Shown: positions 16,504-25,130 of the stretch, piece after piece
Position numbering within the stretch: position 1 is the stretch's first letter
Layout of the letters: each line of letters opens with the position of its first letter
Source: an uncultured Dokdonia sp.
GTDB taxonomy: Bacteria; Bacteroidota; Bacteroidia; Flavobacteriales; Flavobacteriaceae
Direction of reading: 5' to 3'
Length of the DNA stretch: 64,000 nt
Assembly (NCBI RefSeq): GCF_947496725.1
Contig: NZ_CANMDS010000002.1
Span: 62,001-126,000, forward strand
The notes under the pieces: model-generated
What the model saw: only the letters and a program-made list of their open reading frames with translations
Told to the model about the DNA's origin: nothing
Databases searched by the model: none
Position numbers and translations under genes: made by a program

Positions 16504-18414
16504 ATGAAACAGTTTGTTCTGTCATCCCTTTTTTTACTGTATAGTTTTACGGTTTACAGCACCCTCCCACCTCAGAAATATAAGGCTGAGGATAGTTTAC
16601 TGTACTACAAAAAGTTAAGCCGTAAAAAAAAAGAATCTTACAAAGATAGACTGGCAGCAAATGATAAAGCAATTTACTGGTCAAGACAAGTGTCTGACTC
16701 TGTATACCTTGAACAACTAATCTATAGGTGTGATTTGTATTATTATGATAAGCAATACGATCAAGCAATTGCCCAGACTAAAACAGTATTAGACGAAGCA
16801 ACTAAACTAAAAAACAAGCGATTTATCGCTCAATCTTATGATAATCAAGGAGATATTTATAAGAAAAAGCAGAACACCTCTGAGGCTTTTACAAACTATG
16901 TACACGCCATAGAACTCTTTACTGAGTTAAAGGATAGTATACAGATAATAAAAATTTCAAAAAAAGCGAGCTACATACAAACCAGTCTTGGCGATATAGA
17001 TGGGGCAGAATATACTATTGTAAATGCTCTTGACTATAGTAACACATTAAAGGACCCCTCAGAAATCTCTTGGTTCTATGATATTTTGGGTAGGGTTTAT
17101 AGGGAGCGTGGCTTATGGAAAGAGGCTATACGGTACCATCGCAAAGCATTACAACTAGCTAACGCTTCAAGTAGTAAAGCCTCACTCATTAATAATTATG
17201 CTATCACGCTACTTAAATCTGGTGATAATAATGGCGCCATACAACAACTAGAGGTAGGTCTTGCCTATAAAGATAGCCTGTCACTTAAAACATTATATAG
17301 ACTCAAAGATAATTATGGCTTTGCAAAATCACGTGCTGGACACAAAGACGCCATACCCTTACTAGAAGAAGCTTTAGACTTGAGAAGTGATATAAATGAC
17401 ATACCTGGAGAATATGCGAGTCATATACACCTTGCAGAGGCTTATATGGCATTAGAAAACACTAAAAAGACTGCATATCACGCACAACAAGCTTATAACA
17501 TATCTTCTAAAGCTAAGAATACTGAGGCTGTTATAAAAGCGCTCGATTATTTGATCCCAGTAACTAAAGAGTCTAATGTCCTTTTTGAAGAATACACCTC
17601 CTTGTCAGACTCTCTAACTAAAGCTCAAAACAAAGCTAAGTTTGACTTTGCAAAGCTGCGCTATGATGTAGAAAAGGCAGAAGAACGAGAAAATATCGCC
17701 TTACAAAAAATTACAGCCTCACAGCTTCGGGAAGACATAGCAATTAGAAAAAGAAACTGGGCTCTAGCAGGTATAGGAGCTCTTTTAATCATAGGTGTTG
17801 TTTTTATATTGTACCAGCGTGAGAAATCAAAAAAACAGCGTTTACTAGATCGCTATGAAACAGAAAAACGCCTTGCCAAAAAACTACACGACGAGCTGGC
17901 AAACGAGATTTACTTAGTTATGAATGAGGTTGAAAATGAAGTACATTCTCCAGCTGTAGCAGATAGACTTGAGGACATTTATAAGTTAAGTAGAGACCTC
18001 TCTAGAGAGACAAAACCTATACAAACAGATGAGAACTTCCCGACAGAACTTGCAATGAACTTACAAACCTATACCTCATCAGAACGCAAACTTATATTAA
18101 GAGGTCTGGAATCTATAAACTGGAGTGTTATTAATCCCGAAGTAAAAATTGAGATTTACCGAGTACTACAAGAGTTAATGACTAATATGAGAAAGCACAG
18201 TAAGGCTTCTCTTGTAGCGCTAGTTTTTAAGAGTGTAGATAAACTTTTAGAAATTAACTACAGTGACAATGGTAAAGGAGTATCACTATCAAGAGATAGT
18301 CGCGGTAGCGGTTTATTAAATACGCAAACCCGTCTCAAGTCTCTAGGAGGAGAAATAAAATTTGACTCTGCGGTAGATGAAGGTTTTAGAGCAGAATTAT
18401 CAATCCCTATTTAA
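16504..18414 (+). CDS. TPR-containing membrane histidine kinase
   Basis: The 636-residue protein has a signal peptide (about 1-19), a periplasmic TPR array (about 60-385), one membrane helix (ALAGIGALLIIGVVFILYQ, about 419-437) and a cytoplasmic coiled coil. The kinase follows: phospho-acceptor His in RLAKKLHDELANEI (about 465), N box in EIYRVLQELMTNMRKHSKAS and G box in SRGSGLLNTQTRLKSLGG. This is the NarX/LiaS-like (HisKA_3) type found with LuxR-family regulators. The response regulator follows 11 bases later. The ligand is unknown; the TPR array suggests a protein or peptide partner. Confidence 0.9.
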   Translation: MKQFVLSSLFLLYSFTVYSTLPPQKYKAEDSLLYYKKLSRKKKESYKDRLAANDKAIYWSRQVSDSVYLEQLIYRCDLYYYDKQYDQAIAQTKTVLDEATKLKNKRFIAQSYDNQGDIYKKKQNTSEAFTNYVHAIELFTELKDSIQIIKISKKASYIQTSLGDIDGAEYTIVNALDYSNTLKDPSEISWFYDILGRVYRERGLWKEAIRYHRKALQLANASSSKASLINNYAITLLKSGDNNGAIQQLEVGLAYKDSLSLKTLYRLKDNYGFAKSRAGHKDAIPLLEEALDLRSDINDIPGEYASHIHLAEAYMALENTKKTAYHAQQAYNISSKAKNTEAVIKALDYLIPVTKESNVLFEEYTSLSDSLTKAQNKAKFDFAKLRYDVEKAEERENIALQKITASQLREDIAIRKRNWALAGIGALLIIGVVFILYQREKSKKQRLLDRYETEKRLAKKLHDELANEIYLVMNEVENEVHSPAVADRLEDIYKLSRDLSRETKPIQTDENFPTELAMNLQTYTSSERKLILRGLESINWSVINPEVKIEIYRVLQELMTNMRKHSKASLVALVFKSVDKLLEINYSDNGKGVSLSRDSRGSGLLNTQTRLKSLGGEIKFDSAVDEGFRAELSIPI

Positions 18415-18425
18415 TTTACAGTACA

Positions 18426-19091
18426 ATGTTTAAAAAAATTCTAGCGGCCGAGGATATAGACAACATAAAACTAGGTGTCTCTTCTATTCTTAAACAGCTC
18501 AAAATACCAGAAGTCGTACACGTGGAGTACTGTGATGAAGCTTTTTTAGAGTTTAAAATGGCCATACAAGACAACGCTCCCTTTGACCTTTTAATTACAG
18601 ACCTCTCCTTTAAAGAATCTCATCGCAAAGAACGTCTTACCTCTGGAGAACACCTTTTTAAAGCATTAAAAGAGGTAGACCCGTCTATTAAGGTAATCGT
18701 CTACTCTATGGAGGATCATCCACAACGTTTTGACAGCCTCTGGAAGTCTGGCTTGCTAGATGGTTATGTTTGTAAAGATAGACGAGGACTAGAAAATCTT
18801 AAAGAAGCCATAGAGCAGGTCGCAAAAGGTGAGAAATACATCTCTCAACACCTTGCAGATAATGTGAAACAAAAAAACCTGGTAGAACTCAATAACTACG
18901 ATATTGAGCTATTAAGTCTTCTCGCAGATGGGGCTACACAAGACGAAATACAACATCACTTTAAGTCTAAAAATATGAAACCTTACAGCCGCAGTAGTAT
19001 CGAGAAGCGACTGCGTGAGTTGCGCACTGAGTTTGGTGCAAAAACTACCATACACCTCATACGTTTGCTAGCAGACTTGCGCCTGATTTAA
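18426..19091 (+). CDS. NarL/FixJ-type response regulator
   Basis: The 221-residue protein has a receiver domain (about 1-125). The acidic pocket is AAEDID, the phospho-acceptor Asp is in LLITDLSF (about 59) and the Lys is in GYVCKDRRG. A C-terminal LuxR-like HTH (about 152-215) has NYDIELLSLLADGATQDEIQHH, followed by SRSSIEKRLRELRTEFGAKTTIHLI. The HTH is divergent from textbook GerE domains. Cognate partner of the adjacent kinase. Likely targets are promoters carrying the 19-base element present upstream of this operon and just downstream of this gene. Confidence 0.88.
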   Translation: MFKKILAAEDIDNIKLGVSSILKQLKIPEVVHVEYCDEAFLEFKMAIQDNAPFDLLITDLSFKESHRKERLTSGEHLFKALKEVDPSIKVIVYSMEDHPQRFDSLWKSGLLDGYVCKDRRGLENLKEAIEQVAKGEKYISQHLADNVKQKNLVELNNYDIELLSLLADGATQDEIQHHFKSKNMKPYSRSSIEKRLRELRTEFGAKTTIHLIRLLADLRLI

Positions 19092-19126
19092 AAAAAGTTT
19101 GAAAAAAATCATAAAAAAACGCTCAA

Positions 19127-19145
19127 ATAAAGGAAATCCGTAAAA
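19127..19145 (+). repeat. 19-base direct repeat, copy 2, upstream of the candidate small RNA
   Basis: Identical to 16214-16232. Its end merges into a 12-base palindrome GTAAAATTTTAC (19140-19151). It lies upstream of the TATCTTTG element at 19165-19172, exactly ten bases further away than copy 1 is from its own -7-like element, about one helical turn. Confidence 0.75.
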
Positions 19146-19164
19146 TTTTACCTTAATACCATCT

Positions 19165-19172
19165 TATCTTTG
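19165..19172 (+). promoter_or_regulatory. -7 promoter element with no annotated gene downstream
   Basis: TATCTTTG fits TAnnTTTG. The next protein gene on this strand is more than 4 kb away, but an intrinsic terminator lies about 100 bases downstream. Confidence 0.5.
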
Positions 19173-19178
19173 GTACTC

Positions 19179-19278
19179 CCCCATAGCTTTTTTCATAAGA
19201 GGGTTATTATTCAAGATTTTGATGATATTTGAAAACAAGCTATTTAAAACTCTCATTTCTCATAATGAGAGTTTTTAT
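19179..19278 (+). ncRNA. Candidate small RNA 1, about 100 nt
   Basis: Bounded by the promoter at 19165-19172 and the terminator stem at 19246-19275. Near its 5' end it carries an unpaired-looking CCCCCA segment. It lies directly after a response regulator gene and is preceded by the element shared with that operon. Both ends are predicted, not measured. A 39-codon frame (19222-19341) also runs through this region and both hairpins, but it does not look like a protein. Confidence 0.45.
19246..19278 (+). terminator. Intrinsic terminator of candidate small RNA 1
   Basis: A perfect 12-base-pair stem (19246-19257 with 19264-19275), loop TCTCAT, ending in a T run. Confidence 0.8.
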
Positions 19279-19289
19279 CTTTATGATTA

Positions 19290-19356
19290 CGCAAACCTAA
19301 GCTTTCCCCCAACTGAAAAGCACTCATTAAATTTTTTTTAATGAGTGTTTTTTTTT
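19290..19356 (+). ncRNA. Candidate small RNA 2, about 65 nt
   Basis: A promoter-like TATCTTTA (19276-19283, one base from consensus) precedes a short segment with another CCCCCA, framed by CTTTC...GAAAAG that can pair imperfectly, and then a strong terminator. It could instead be a backup terminator for RNA 1. Confidence 0.3.
19321..19356 (+). terminator. Second intrinsic terminator
   Basis: A perfect 11-base-pair stem (19321-19331 with 19337-19347) followed by nine T residues. Confidence 0.85.
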
Positions 19357-19417
19357 GCACAACTATGGAACTCATCTAAAAAGACTTACATACTTTGATT
19401 ATTAATACTATGGAGAC

Positions 19418-19433
19418 CGCTTTCGCGAAAGCG
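19418..19433. repeat. Palindrome CGCTTTCGCGAAAGCG, exact, intergenic copy
   Basis: Lies beyond the sucB terminator, 60 bases from the sucB stop, the most distant intergenic copy. Confidence 0.95.
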
Positions 19434-19469
19434 TAAAAAAGAAAAGCCAACTTATTACAAGTTGGCTTT
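19431..19469 (-). terminator. Terminator of the sucA-sucB operon
   Basis: A perfect 11-base-pair stem (19443-19453 with 19459-19469). On the - strand it is followed by a T-rich run. Confidence 0.85.
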
Positions 19470-19493
19470 CATATATTATTATATCCTAATGAT

Positions 19494-20744
19494 TTACATC
19501 TCTAGGGCTTTCTTGATATCTCCATCCATTAGAATGTTAATAGGATCTTCTAGTGCTTCTTTTACTGCCACTAAGAATCCTACAGACTCTTTACCATCGA
19601 TAATTCTGTGATCATAAGATAATGCTACAAACATTATAGGTGCGATTACAATCTCACCATCTTTTACGATAGGGCGCTCTACGATATTGTGCATTCCTAA
19701 GATACCAGATTGAGGTGGGTTTATGATAGGTGTAGATAACATAGATCCAAATACACCTCCATTTGAGATTGTAAAGGTTCCTCCTGTCATCTCATCTACA
19801 GTAATTTTACCATCTCTAGCTCTTATTGCAAGACGTTTTACCTCGCTCTCAACCCCTCTAAAAGAAAGGTTTTCTGCATTTCTAATAACTGGCACCATAA
19901 GTCCTTTAGGACCTGATACAGCAATTGAGATATCTTTATAATCAAAAGTAAGCATCTCCTTACCATCTATCATACTGTTTACAGCAGGATACATCTCAAG
20001 AGCTCTTACTACTGCTAGTGTAAAGAAAGACATAAAACCTAGACCTACACCGTGCTTTGCCTTAAAGTCCTCTTTGTATTGCTTACGCAAGTCAAATATA
20101 GGCTGCATATTTACCTCGTTAAAGGTAGTAAGCATTGCTGTTGTGTTTTTTGCTTCTACTAGACGCTCTGCAACTTTACGACGTAACATAGATAACTTAG
20201 TACGTGAGTCACCTCTAGAACCTGGTCCTGGAGTTCCCATAGAAGGTGTTGCTTTTACAGCATCTTCTTTAGTCACGCGACCAGCTCTACCTGTACCCGT
20301 AACTTGGCTAGCAGTCATTCCTTTTTCATCAAGAATTTTTCTTGCTGCTGGGCTTGGAGTTCCAGATGCGTATGTTTTTTCAGTTTCGGCTGGAGCTTTT
20401 TCTCCCGTGTTAGGAGTTGCTGCCTGCTCTTTTTTAAGGTTTTCTTCTACTTTACCGTCTCCACCACCTTCATCTCCACCTTCATAGGTGTCTGTAGCTG
20501 GCGCCTCTGCAGCAGTATCAATAAGGCACACAACTGCACCTACCTCAACAGCATCACCTTCTTCTGCTTTAAGTGTAATGACTCCACTCATCTCTGCTGG
20601 AAGCTCGAGCGTTGCTTTATCACTGTCTACCTCGGCAATGGCCTGGTCTTTTTCTACATAATCGCCGTCTTCAACGAGCCATTGTGCGATTTCAACTTCT
20701 GTGATGGATTCTCCCGGTGAAGGGACTTTCATTTCTAAAACCAT
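19494..20744 (-). CDS. sucB: Dihydrolipoyllysine-residue succinyltransferase, E2 of 2-oxoglutarate dehydrogenase
   Basis: An N-terminal lipoyl domain has the lipoylated Lys in EVDSDKATLELP. Next come an acidic linker and a peripheral subunit-binding domain (SPAARKILDEKGMTASQVTG). The catalytic acyltransferase domain ends with the active-site SYDHRIIDGKESV. It transfers the succinyl group from E1 to CoA in the TCA cycle. The frame could start at 20774, but the ten extra residues (MSNTGVTRNI) are atypical. MVLEMKVPSPGES from 20744, or MKVPSPGES four codons later, fits the family. It follows sucA closely in one operon; E3 is not in the window. Confidence 0.93.
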   Translation of the reverse strand: MVLEMKVPSPGESITEVEIAQWLVEDGDYVEKDQAIAEVDSDKATLELPAEMSGVITLKAEEGDAVEVGAVVCLIDTAAEAPATDTYEGGDEGGGDGKVEENLKKEQAATPNTGEKAPAETEKTYASGTPSPAARKILDEKGMTASQVTGTGRAGRVTKEDAVKATPSMGTPGPGSRGDSRTKLSMLRRKVAERLVEAKNTTAMLTTFNEVNMQPIFDLRKQYKEDFKAKHGVGLGFMSFFTLAVVRALEMYPAVNSMIDGKEMLTFDYKDISIAVSGPKGLMVPVIRNAENLSFRGVESEVKRLAIRARDGKITVDEMTGGTFTISNGGVFGSMLSTPIINPPQSGILGMHNIVERPIVKDGEIVIAPIMFVALSYDHRIIDGKESVGFLVAVKEALEDPINILMDGDIKKALEM

Positions 20745-20813
20745 AATGTTTCTGGTTACGCCAGTGTTACTCAACTTACTTAGATGAAGGACGCTGGCGG
20801 CTATTAATTGTTA

Positions 20814-23561
20814 CTATTTTACAGGCGCTTCAAAAACGCTATCTATTACTTTTTTGTGTCTTGCTTTTGATCTTGTACTACTTCCCGCAGCTGGAGATGC
20901 ATACACACGTCGCGATGCTACTCTAAGTTTTACTTGATCAAAATTCATAAGCATATAACCCCAAGCTCCCATATTTCTAGGCTCTTCTTGTGCCCAGACA
21001 TAATCTGTTACATTAGGATAACTTGCAATAATATCTTCTAACTGCTTTTGTGGCAGCGGGAATAATTGCTCTATACGTACAAGGGCTACATCATCACGGC
21101 CATTTTCCTTACGGCGCTCTAAAAGGTCATAATAAAATTTACCTGTACAGAATACAAGTGATGTAACTTTCTTCTTATCTACCTCAGTGTCATCAAGAAC
21201 TTCTTGAAAAGAACCTGTGGTAAGCTCCTCTTTAGTACTCACTACAAGAGGGTGCCTTAATAATGATTTAGGTGTAAAAACTACAAGCGGCTTTCTAAAA
21301 TTCCACTTCATCTGGCGACGTAGTAGGTGAAAGAAGTTTGCTGGCGTCGTTACATCTGCCATTATGAGGTTATCTGTAGCACAAAGCTGTAGGTAACGTT
21401 CCATACGTGCACTAGAGTGCTCAGAACCTTGACCTTCATACCCGTGAGGTAATAACATTACGAGTCCGTTTTGTGTTTTCCACTTAGATTCTGCAGCGCT
21501 TATGTATTGATCTAACATTATCTGTGCACCATTTGAAAAATCTCCAAATTGAGCCTCCCAGATAGTAAGTGTCTTAGGAGCAGCCATCGCATACCCGTAG
21601 TCAAAACCTACGACTCCATACTCAGAAAGTAGTGAGTTATAGATATCCATCTTACCAGCTACATCTAGACGATTGTGTAGATTAATCTCTTCTACATCAT
21701 CTTCTGTTTTGATAATGGCGTGACGGTGAGAGAATGTTCCTCTCTCTACATCTTGTCCAGATATACGTACATTAAATCCTTCTTCCATAAGAGAACCGTA
21801 AGCAAGAAGCTCACCCATTCCCCAGTCTAATTGATTCTTTTCTGTATACTGCTTATTTCTATCGGCAACAATACGCTGTATCTTGCGTATGAACTTTTTA
21901 TCTTCTGGTAACTTAGTAATACCATCTGCTATAACATCTAGCTTACTTATATCATAGGTAGTATCTACAGGAGTAAGAATATCTTCTCTACTTCCTATCT
22001 CATACCCTTCCCAGTCATCTGCAAGAATCTCAGTAATTACCGTTTTATCTCTCTTACGAGATTCTTCAAGATCTTCTTCAAGATCATCTTTATATTCTTT
22101 TTCGAGCTGCTTTACGTATCCCTTTTCTATAATTCCTTCCTTAAGAAGTCTTTCTGCATAGATATCACGTGGGTTTGCGTGTTTTGAGATTGCTTTATAT
22201 AATAAAGGCTGTGTAAATCTAGGCTCATCACCTTCATTATGTCCATACTTTCTATAACCTAGTATGTCTATAAATACATCACGGCCAAATTGCATTCTAA
22301 AATCAAGTGCAAAGGCAAAAGCGTGACATACAGACTCTACATCATCTGCATTTACGTGTAGCACTGGAGACAAGGTAACCTTACCTATATCTGTACTATA
22401 GGTTGATGATCTCGCATCGAGATAGTTTGTAGTAAAACCTACTTGGTTATTTGCTACGATATGTATCGTACCACCCGTGCGATATCCTTCTAACTGTGCC
22501 ATTTGCACAATTTCATATACAATACCTTGACCAGCTACGGCAGCATCTCCGTGTATAGCAATAGGAAGGATTTTCTTCTCATCTCCTCCTAACTGATTAT
22601 CAATTTTTGCACGAGACATCCCCTCTATCACTGCCCCTACAGTCTCGAGGTGCGATGGGTTAGGTGCTAGGTCCATACGTATTTTGTGTCCCTTATCGCT
22701 TTCGCGAAAGCTAGTCCACCCCATATGGTATTTTACATCTCCATCAAAAAGCTCATCCTCGTCATACTCTTTCCCATCAAACTCAGAAAAAATTGCCTCT
22801 GGTGATTTTCCGAAGATATTTGCTAGTACATTAAGACGACCACGGTGTGCCATCCCTACTACAAATTGTTCAACACCTTTATCAGACCCTCTCTCGATAA
22901 GCGTATCAAGACCCGGAATCATAGCGTCAAGTCCTTCTACAGAAAAACGTTTTTGCCCTACATACTTAGAGTGCAAGAAACCTTCAAAAGAAGCTGTTTG
23001 ATTTAATTTTTTGAGAATATGCCTTTTTTCCTCTTTTGAGAAAGAAGGATGGTTATCATTTTTATTGAGCCAGTTCTGTATCCAAGCAATCTCTTCTGGA
23101 TTACGAATGTACATATACTCAATACCTATGTGGTCACAATATATGGCCTCAAGGTGATTTACAATCTCTTGTAACGTCTTCTTACCAATACCTAAAATTG
23201 AACCAGCTTCAAACTCTGTACTAAGATCAGACTTAGAGAGCCCAAAGTTTTCAATCTCTAGTGTAGGTGCATATTTACGACGTGCGCGTACAGGGTTAGT
23301 CTTTGTAAAGAGGTGACCTCTGTTACGGTATCCGTCTATTAATTTTACTATTTGAAATTCTTTTTGAATTCCTTCAGGAATAACCACAGTCTCTCCCCCT
23401 ACATCACCAGTAACCTCTTCTGCACTTTCAAGTCCAAAATCAAAACCTTGAAAAAAAGCGCGCCAGCTAGCTTCTACACTATCTGGGTTAAGTAAATATT
23501 GATCGTAAAGCTCAGCAAAGTAAGCGGTATGTGCGGCATTCAGAAATGAAAATCTATCCAT
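20814..23561 (-). CDS. sucA: 2-oxoglutarate dehydrogenase E1 component
   Basis: Thiamine-diphosphate-dependent E1o of about 915 residues. It starts MDRFSFLNAAHTAYFAELYDQY, the usual helical E2-docking segment, and contains GMAHRGRLNVLANIF, LAPNPSHLE and IHGDAAVAGQG. The C-terminal part has LLPHGYEGQGSEHSSARMERYLQL, matching transketolase-like E1 cores. It decarboxylates 2-oxoglutarate and succinylates E2. A longer frame opens at 23630, but a consensus promoter element lies inside those 23 codons, so I prefer 23561. The palindrome at 22697-22712 reads FRES within the loop GWTSFRESDKGHKIR. First gene of sucA-sucB. Confidence 0.95.
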   Translation of the reverse strand: MDRFSFLNAAHTAYFAELYDQYLLNPDSVEASWRAFFQGFDFGLESAEEVTGDVGGETVVIPEGIQKEFQIVKLIDGYRNRGHLFTKTNPVRARRKYAPTLEIENFGLSKSDLSTEFEAGSILGIGKKTLQEIVNHLEAIYCDHIGIEYMYIRNPEEIAWIQNWLNKNDNHPSFSKEEKRHILKKLNQTASFEGFLHSKYVGQKRFSVEGLDAMIPGLDTLIERGSDKGVEQFVVGMAHRGRLNVLANIFGKSPEAIFSEFDGKEYDEDELFDGDVKYHMGWTSFRESDKGHKIRMDLAPNPSHLETVGAVIEGMSRAKIDNQLGGDEKKILPIAIHGDAAVAGQGIVYEIVQMAQLEGYRTGGTIHIVANNQVGFTTNYLDARSSTYSTDIGKVTLSPVLHVNADDVESVCHAFAFALDFRMQFGRDVFIDILGYRKYGHNEGDEPRFTQPLLYKAISKHANPRDIYAERLLKEGIIEKGYVKQLEKEYKDDLEEDLEESRKRDKTVITEILADDWEGYEIGSREDILTPVDTTYDISKLDVIADGITKLPEDKKFIRKIQRIVADRNKQYTEKNQLDWGMGELLAYGSLMEEGFNVRISGQDVERGTFSHRHAIIKTEDDVEEINLHNRLDVAGKMDIYNSLLSEYGVVGFDYGYAMAAPKTLTIWEAQFGDFSNGAQIMLDQYISAAESKWKTQNGLVMLLPHGYEGQGSEHSSARMERYLQLCATDNLIMADVTTPANFFHLLRRQMKWNFRKPLVVFTPKSLLRHPLVVSTKEELTTGSFQEVLDDTEVDKKKVTSLVFCTGKFYYDLLERRKENGRDDVALVRIEQLFPLPQKQLEDIIASYPNVTDYVWAQEEPRNMGAWGYMLMNFDQVKLRVASRRVYASPAAGSSTRSKARHKKVIDSVFEAPVK
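22697..22712. repeat. Palindrome variant (last base T), coding copy
   Basis: Inner 14 bases intact. Read as SFRES in sucA, shortly before the conserved LAPNPSHLE motif. Confidence 0.9.
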
Positions 23562-23599
23562 TTGATATTTAAGTTCTGCGTCTTGCGACTTTAGAAAAG

Positions 23600-23607
23600 C
23601 AAAAATA
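23600..23607 (-). promoter_or_regulatory. -7 promoter element of sucA
   Basis: TATTTTTG on the - strand fits TAnnTTTG, about 39 bases before the ATG at 23561 and inside the longer open frame. It supports the shorter sucA start. Confidence 0.5.
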
Positions 23608-23672
23608 CGATAATTAACATTTTTGGACATATAATACCTATATTTATAACAGAGAATTAAGACACTACAGCT

Positions 23673-24212
23673 ATGAAATGCAATTTTTTAGGGATTATAC
23701 TACTTACAGGCCTCTTTTTCACAATGACAACAACAACTCAAGCGCAAGAGATTGCTACAAAACCTAAAAGTGAGTTTTGGAGCAAGGTGCGTTTTGGTGG
23801 TGGATTAGGCTTAAATTTTGGCCGAAACAATACTAACATCACGGTTGCACCAAGTGCTTTGTATCAACCTAATCAATATGTCGCATTTGGTCCAGGGCTT
23901 AATTACACTTATCAAAAATTTGGAGATTTTAAAACAACTCTTGTAGGGGCAAGTGCTATTGTCATTTCAAATCCGCTTGATTTCTTACAGCTCTCTGGAG
24001 AGTTTGAGCAACTTCGCGTTTTTCAATCGGTTTCTGGACTACCAGACATTCCAAACTCTTGGAATACTGCACTCTTTCTGGGCGCGGGATACCGTCTCAA
24101 CGTAGGAGGAAATAGCCTAGGCGCAATCGGGATACGTTACAATGTACTCTTTGACGATAATGATTCTGTTTATGCAGATGCGTGGCAGCCTTTTGTGAGG
24201 GTTTATTTTTAA
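23673..24212 (+). CDS. Small outer-membrane beta-barrel protein
   Basis: The 179-residue protein has a signal peptide (about 1-24, ending TQAQ). It then has alternating amphipathic beta strands rich in Gly and aromatics (VRFGGGLGLNFG, VAFGPGLNYTYQKFG, LFLGAGYRLNVGG) and ends with Phe (FVRVYF), as outer-membrane barrels do. It is probably an eight-stranded barrel with no catalytic motif. Divergent from sucA, with a different lipoprotein gene 60 bases downstream that has its own promoter. Specific role unknown. Confidence 0.7.
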   Translation: MKCNFLGIILLTGLFFTMTTTTQAQEIATKPKSEFWSKVRFGGGLGLNFGRNNTNITVAPSALYQPNQYVAFGPGLNYTYQKFGDFKTTLVGASAIVISNPLDFLQLSGEFEQLRVFQSVSGLPDIPNSWNTALFLGAGYRLNVGGNSLGAIGIRYNVLFDDNDSVYADAWQPFVRVYF

Positions 24213-24240
24213 AGAAACATTTATAACAAGTGGTTTTTGT

Positions 24241-24248
24241 TAAGTTTG
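24241..24248 (+). promoter_or_regulatory. -7 promoter element of the lipoprotein gene at 24273
   Basis: TAAGTTTG fits TAnnTTTG, 24 bases before the ATG. Confidence 0.5.
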
Positions 24249-24272
24249 CTAGACATCTAATCAAGCTCTACA

Positions 24273-25124
24273 ATGACACAAAAACTTCGCTATCTACTTA
24301 TATTAGTAGCATTATGCACTCTTAATTCTTGTGGTTTCTCATCAGAAACAAAAAGTCCAATTATAGAACTAAGTGACGCAAATGAACCTTTTGTGGGAAA
24401 AATTGTTCTTGAAAATATTGAGGGTAATACTAAAACCGAAGTTACTTTTCATATAGATGTAAATAGTATACGTAGAGAGCAAACTCATCAAGGAGGTGAA
24501 GGCCTTCTAGGCGATAAAGCTGGTATAATTGTAAACTATGACAAGGACCAAGTTATCTTATACAACACATCTGGAGGAGCAAAATGGACAGAATATACCA
24601 TAGAAGAGTATAAAAACACACTCGCCAAAGACACCTTTCCATACGCATCTATTGTAACGCCGTGTGATTACACTTATAGTTTCTTAAACGATTATACTGC
24701 TATAGTGGCAAAAGAAAATGCTCTAGAGATTGAATCTCTCCAACTCGATTATAAACTCTATAGCAATCTTAGCTTACGTCAAGAAAATTTTGACACCGAT
24801 GAGATTAAAGTAAAGCGAGAAATGATAGCACTCGTCTTTCCAAATATGCCAAAAGATGTACATTTTCCATTACTTTTTAAAATCTCAAAAAACACAGGAG
24901 ATAACAACTTAAAAAACGAAACTAATCTATCAGAAAAGGGATGGAAAGACAAGATAACTCAAGTGCTTAATGAACTAAACACCACAGAAAACAAAGTAAA
25001 AAGTATCCAACGTGGTGAGGTACACCCTTCCTTATTTGAGTTTAAAGAGGAAGATTTTATCAAAACGCGTCCAGAGTACTTTTTCAACTCCTACAATAAT
25101 GGAAGCTCTTGGGGTGATGATTAA
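24273..25124 (+). CDS. Uncharacterised lipoprotein
   Basis: The 283-residue protein has a lipoprotein signal (lipobox LNSC, Cys about 20). Its first half (KIVLENIEGNTKTEVTFHIDVNSIRREQ, then DKAGIIVNYDKDQVILYN) recalls the beta-rich outer-membrane-attached DUF4412-type fold. The second half is charged and helical. I cannot assign a function. It converges on the YciI gene with only six bases between the stop codons and no terminator in the gap. Confidence 0.65.
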   Translation: MTQKLRYLLILVALCTLNSCGFSSETKSPIIELSDANEPFVGKIVLENIEGNTKTEVTFHIDVNSIRREQTHQGGEGLLGDKAGIIVNYDKDQVILYNTSGGAKWTEYTIEEYKNTLAKDTFPYASIVTPCDYTYSFLNDYTAIVAKENALEIESLQLDYKLYSNLSLRQENFDTDEIKVKREMIALVFPNMPKDVHFPLLFKISKNTGDNNLKNETNLSEKGWKDKITQVLNELNTTENKVKSIQRGEVHPSLFEFKEEDFIKTRPEYFFNSYNNGSSWGDD

Positions 25125-25130
25125 TAAAGA

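Noticed and set aside
19222-19341. A 39-codon open frame spanning both candidate small-RNA terminators
   Set aside because: It reads through two perfect hairpins and T runs, has low-complexity composition and no promoter-to-start logic. The hairpins explain the sequence better.
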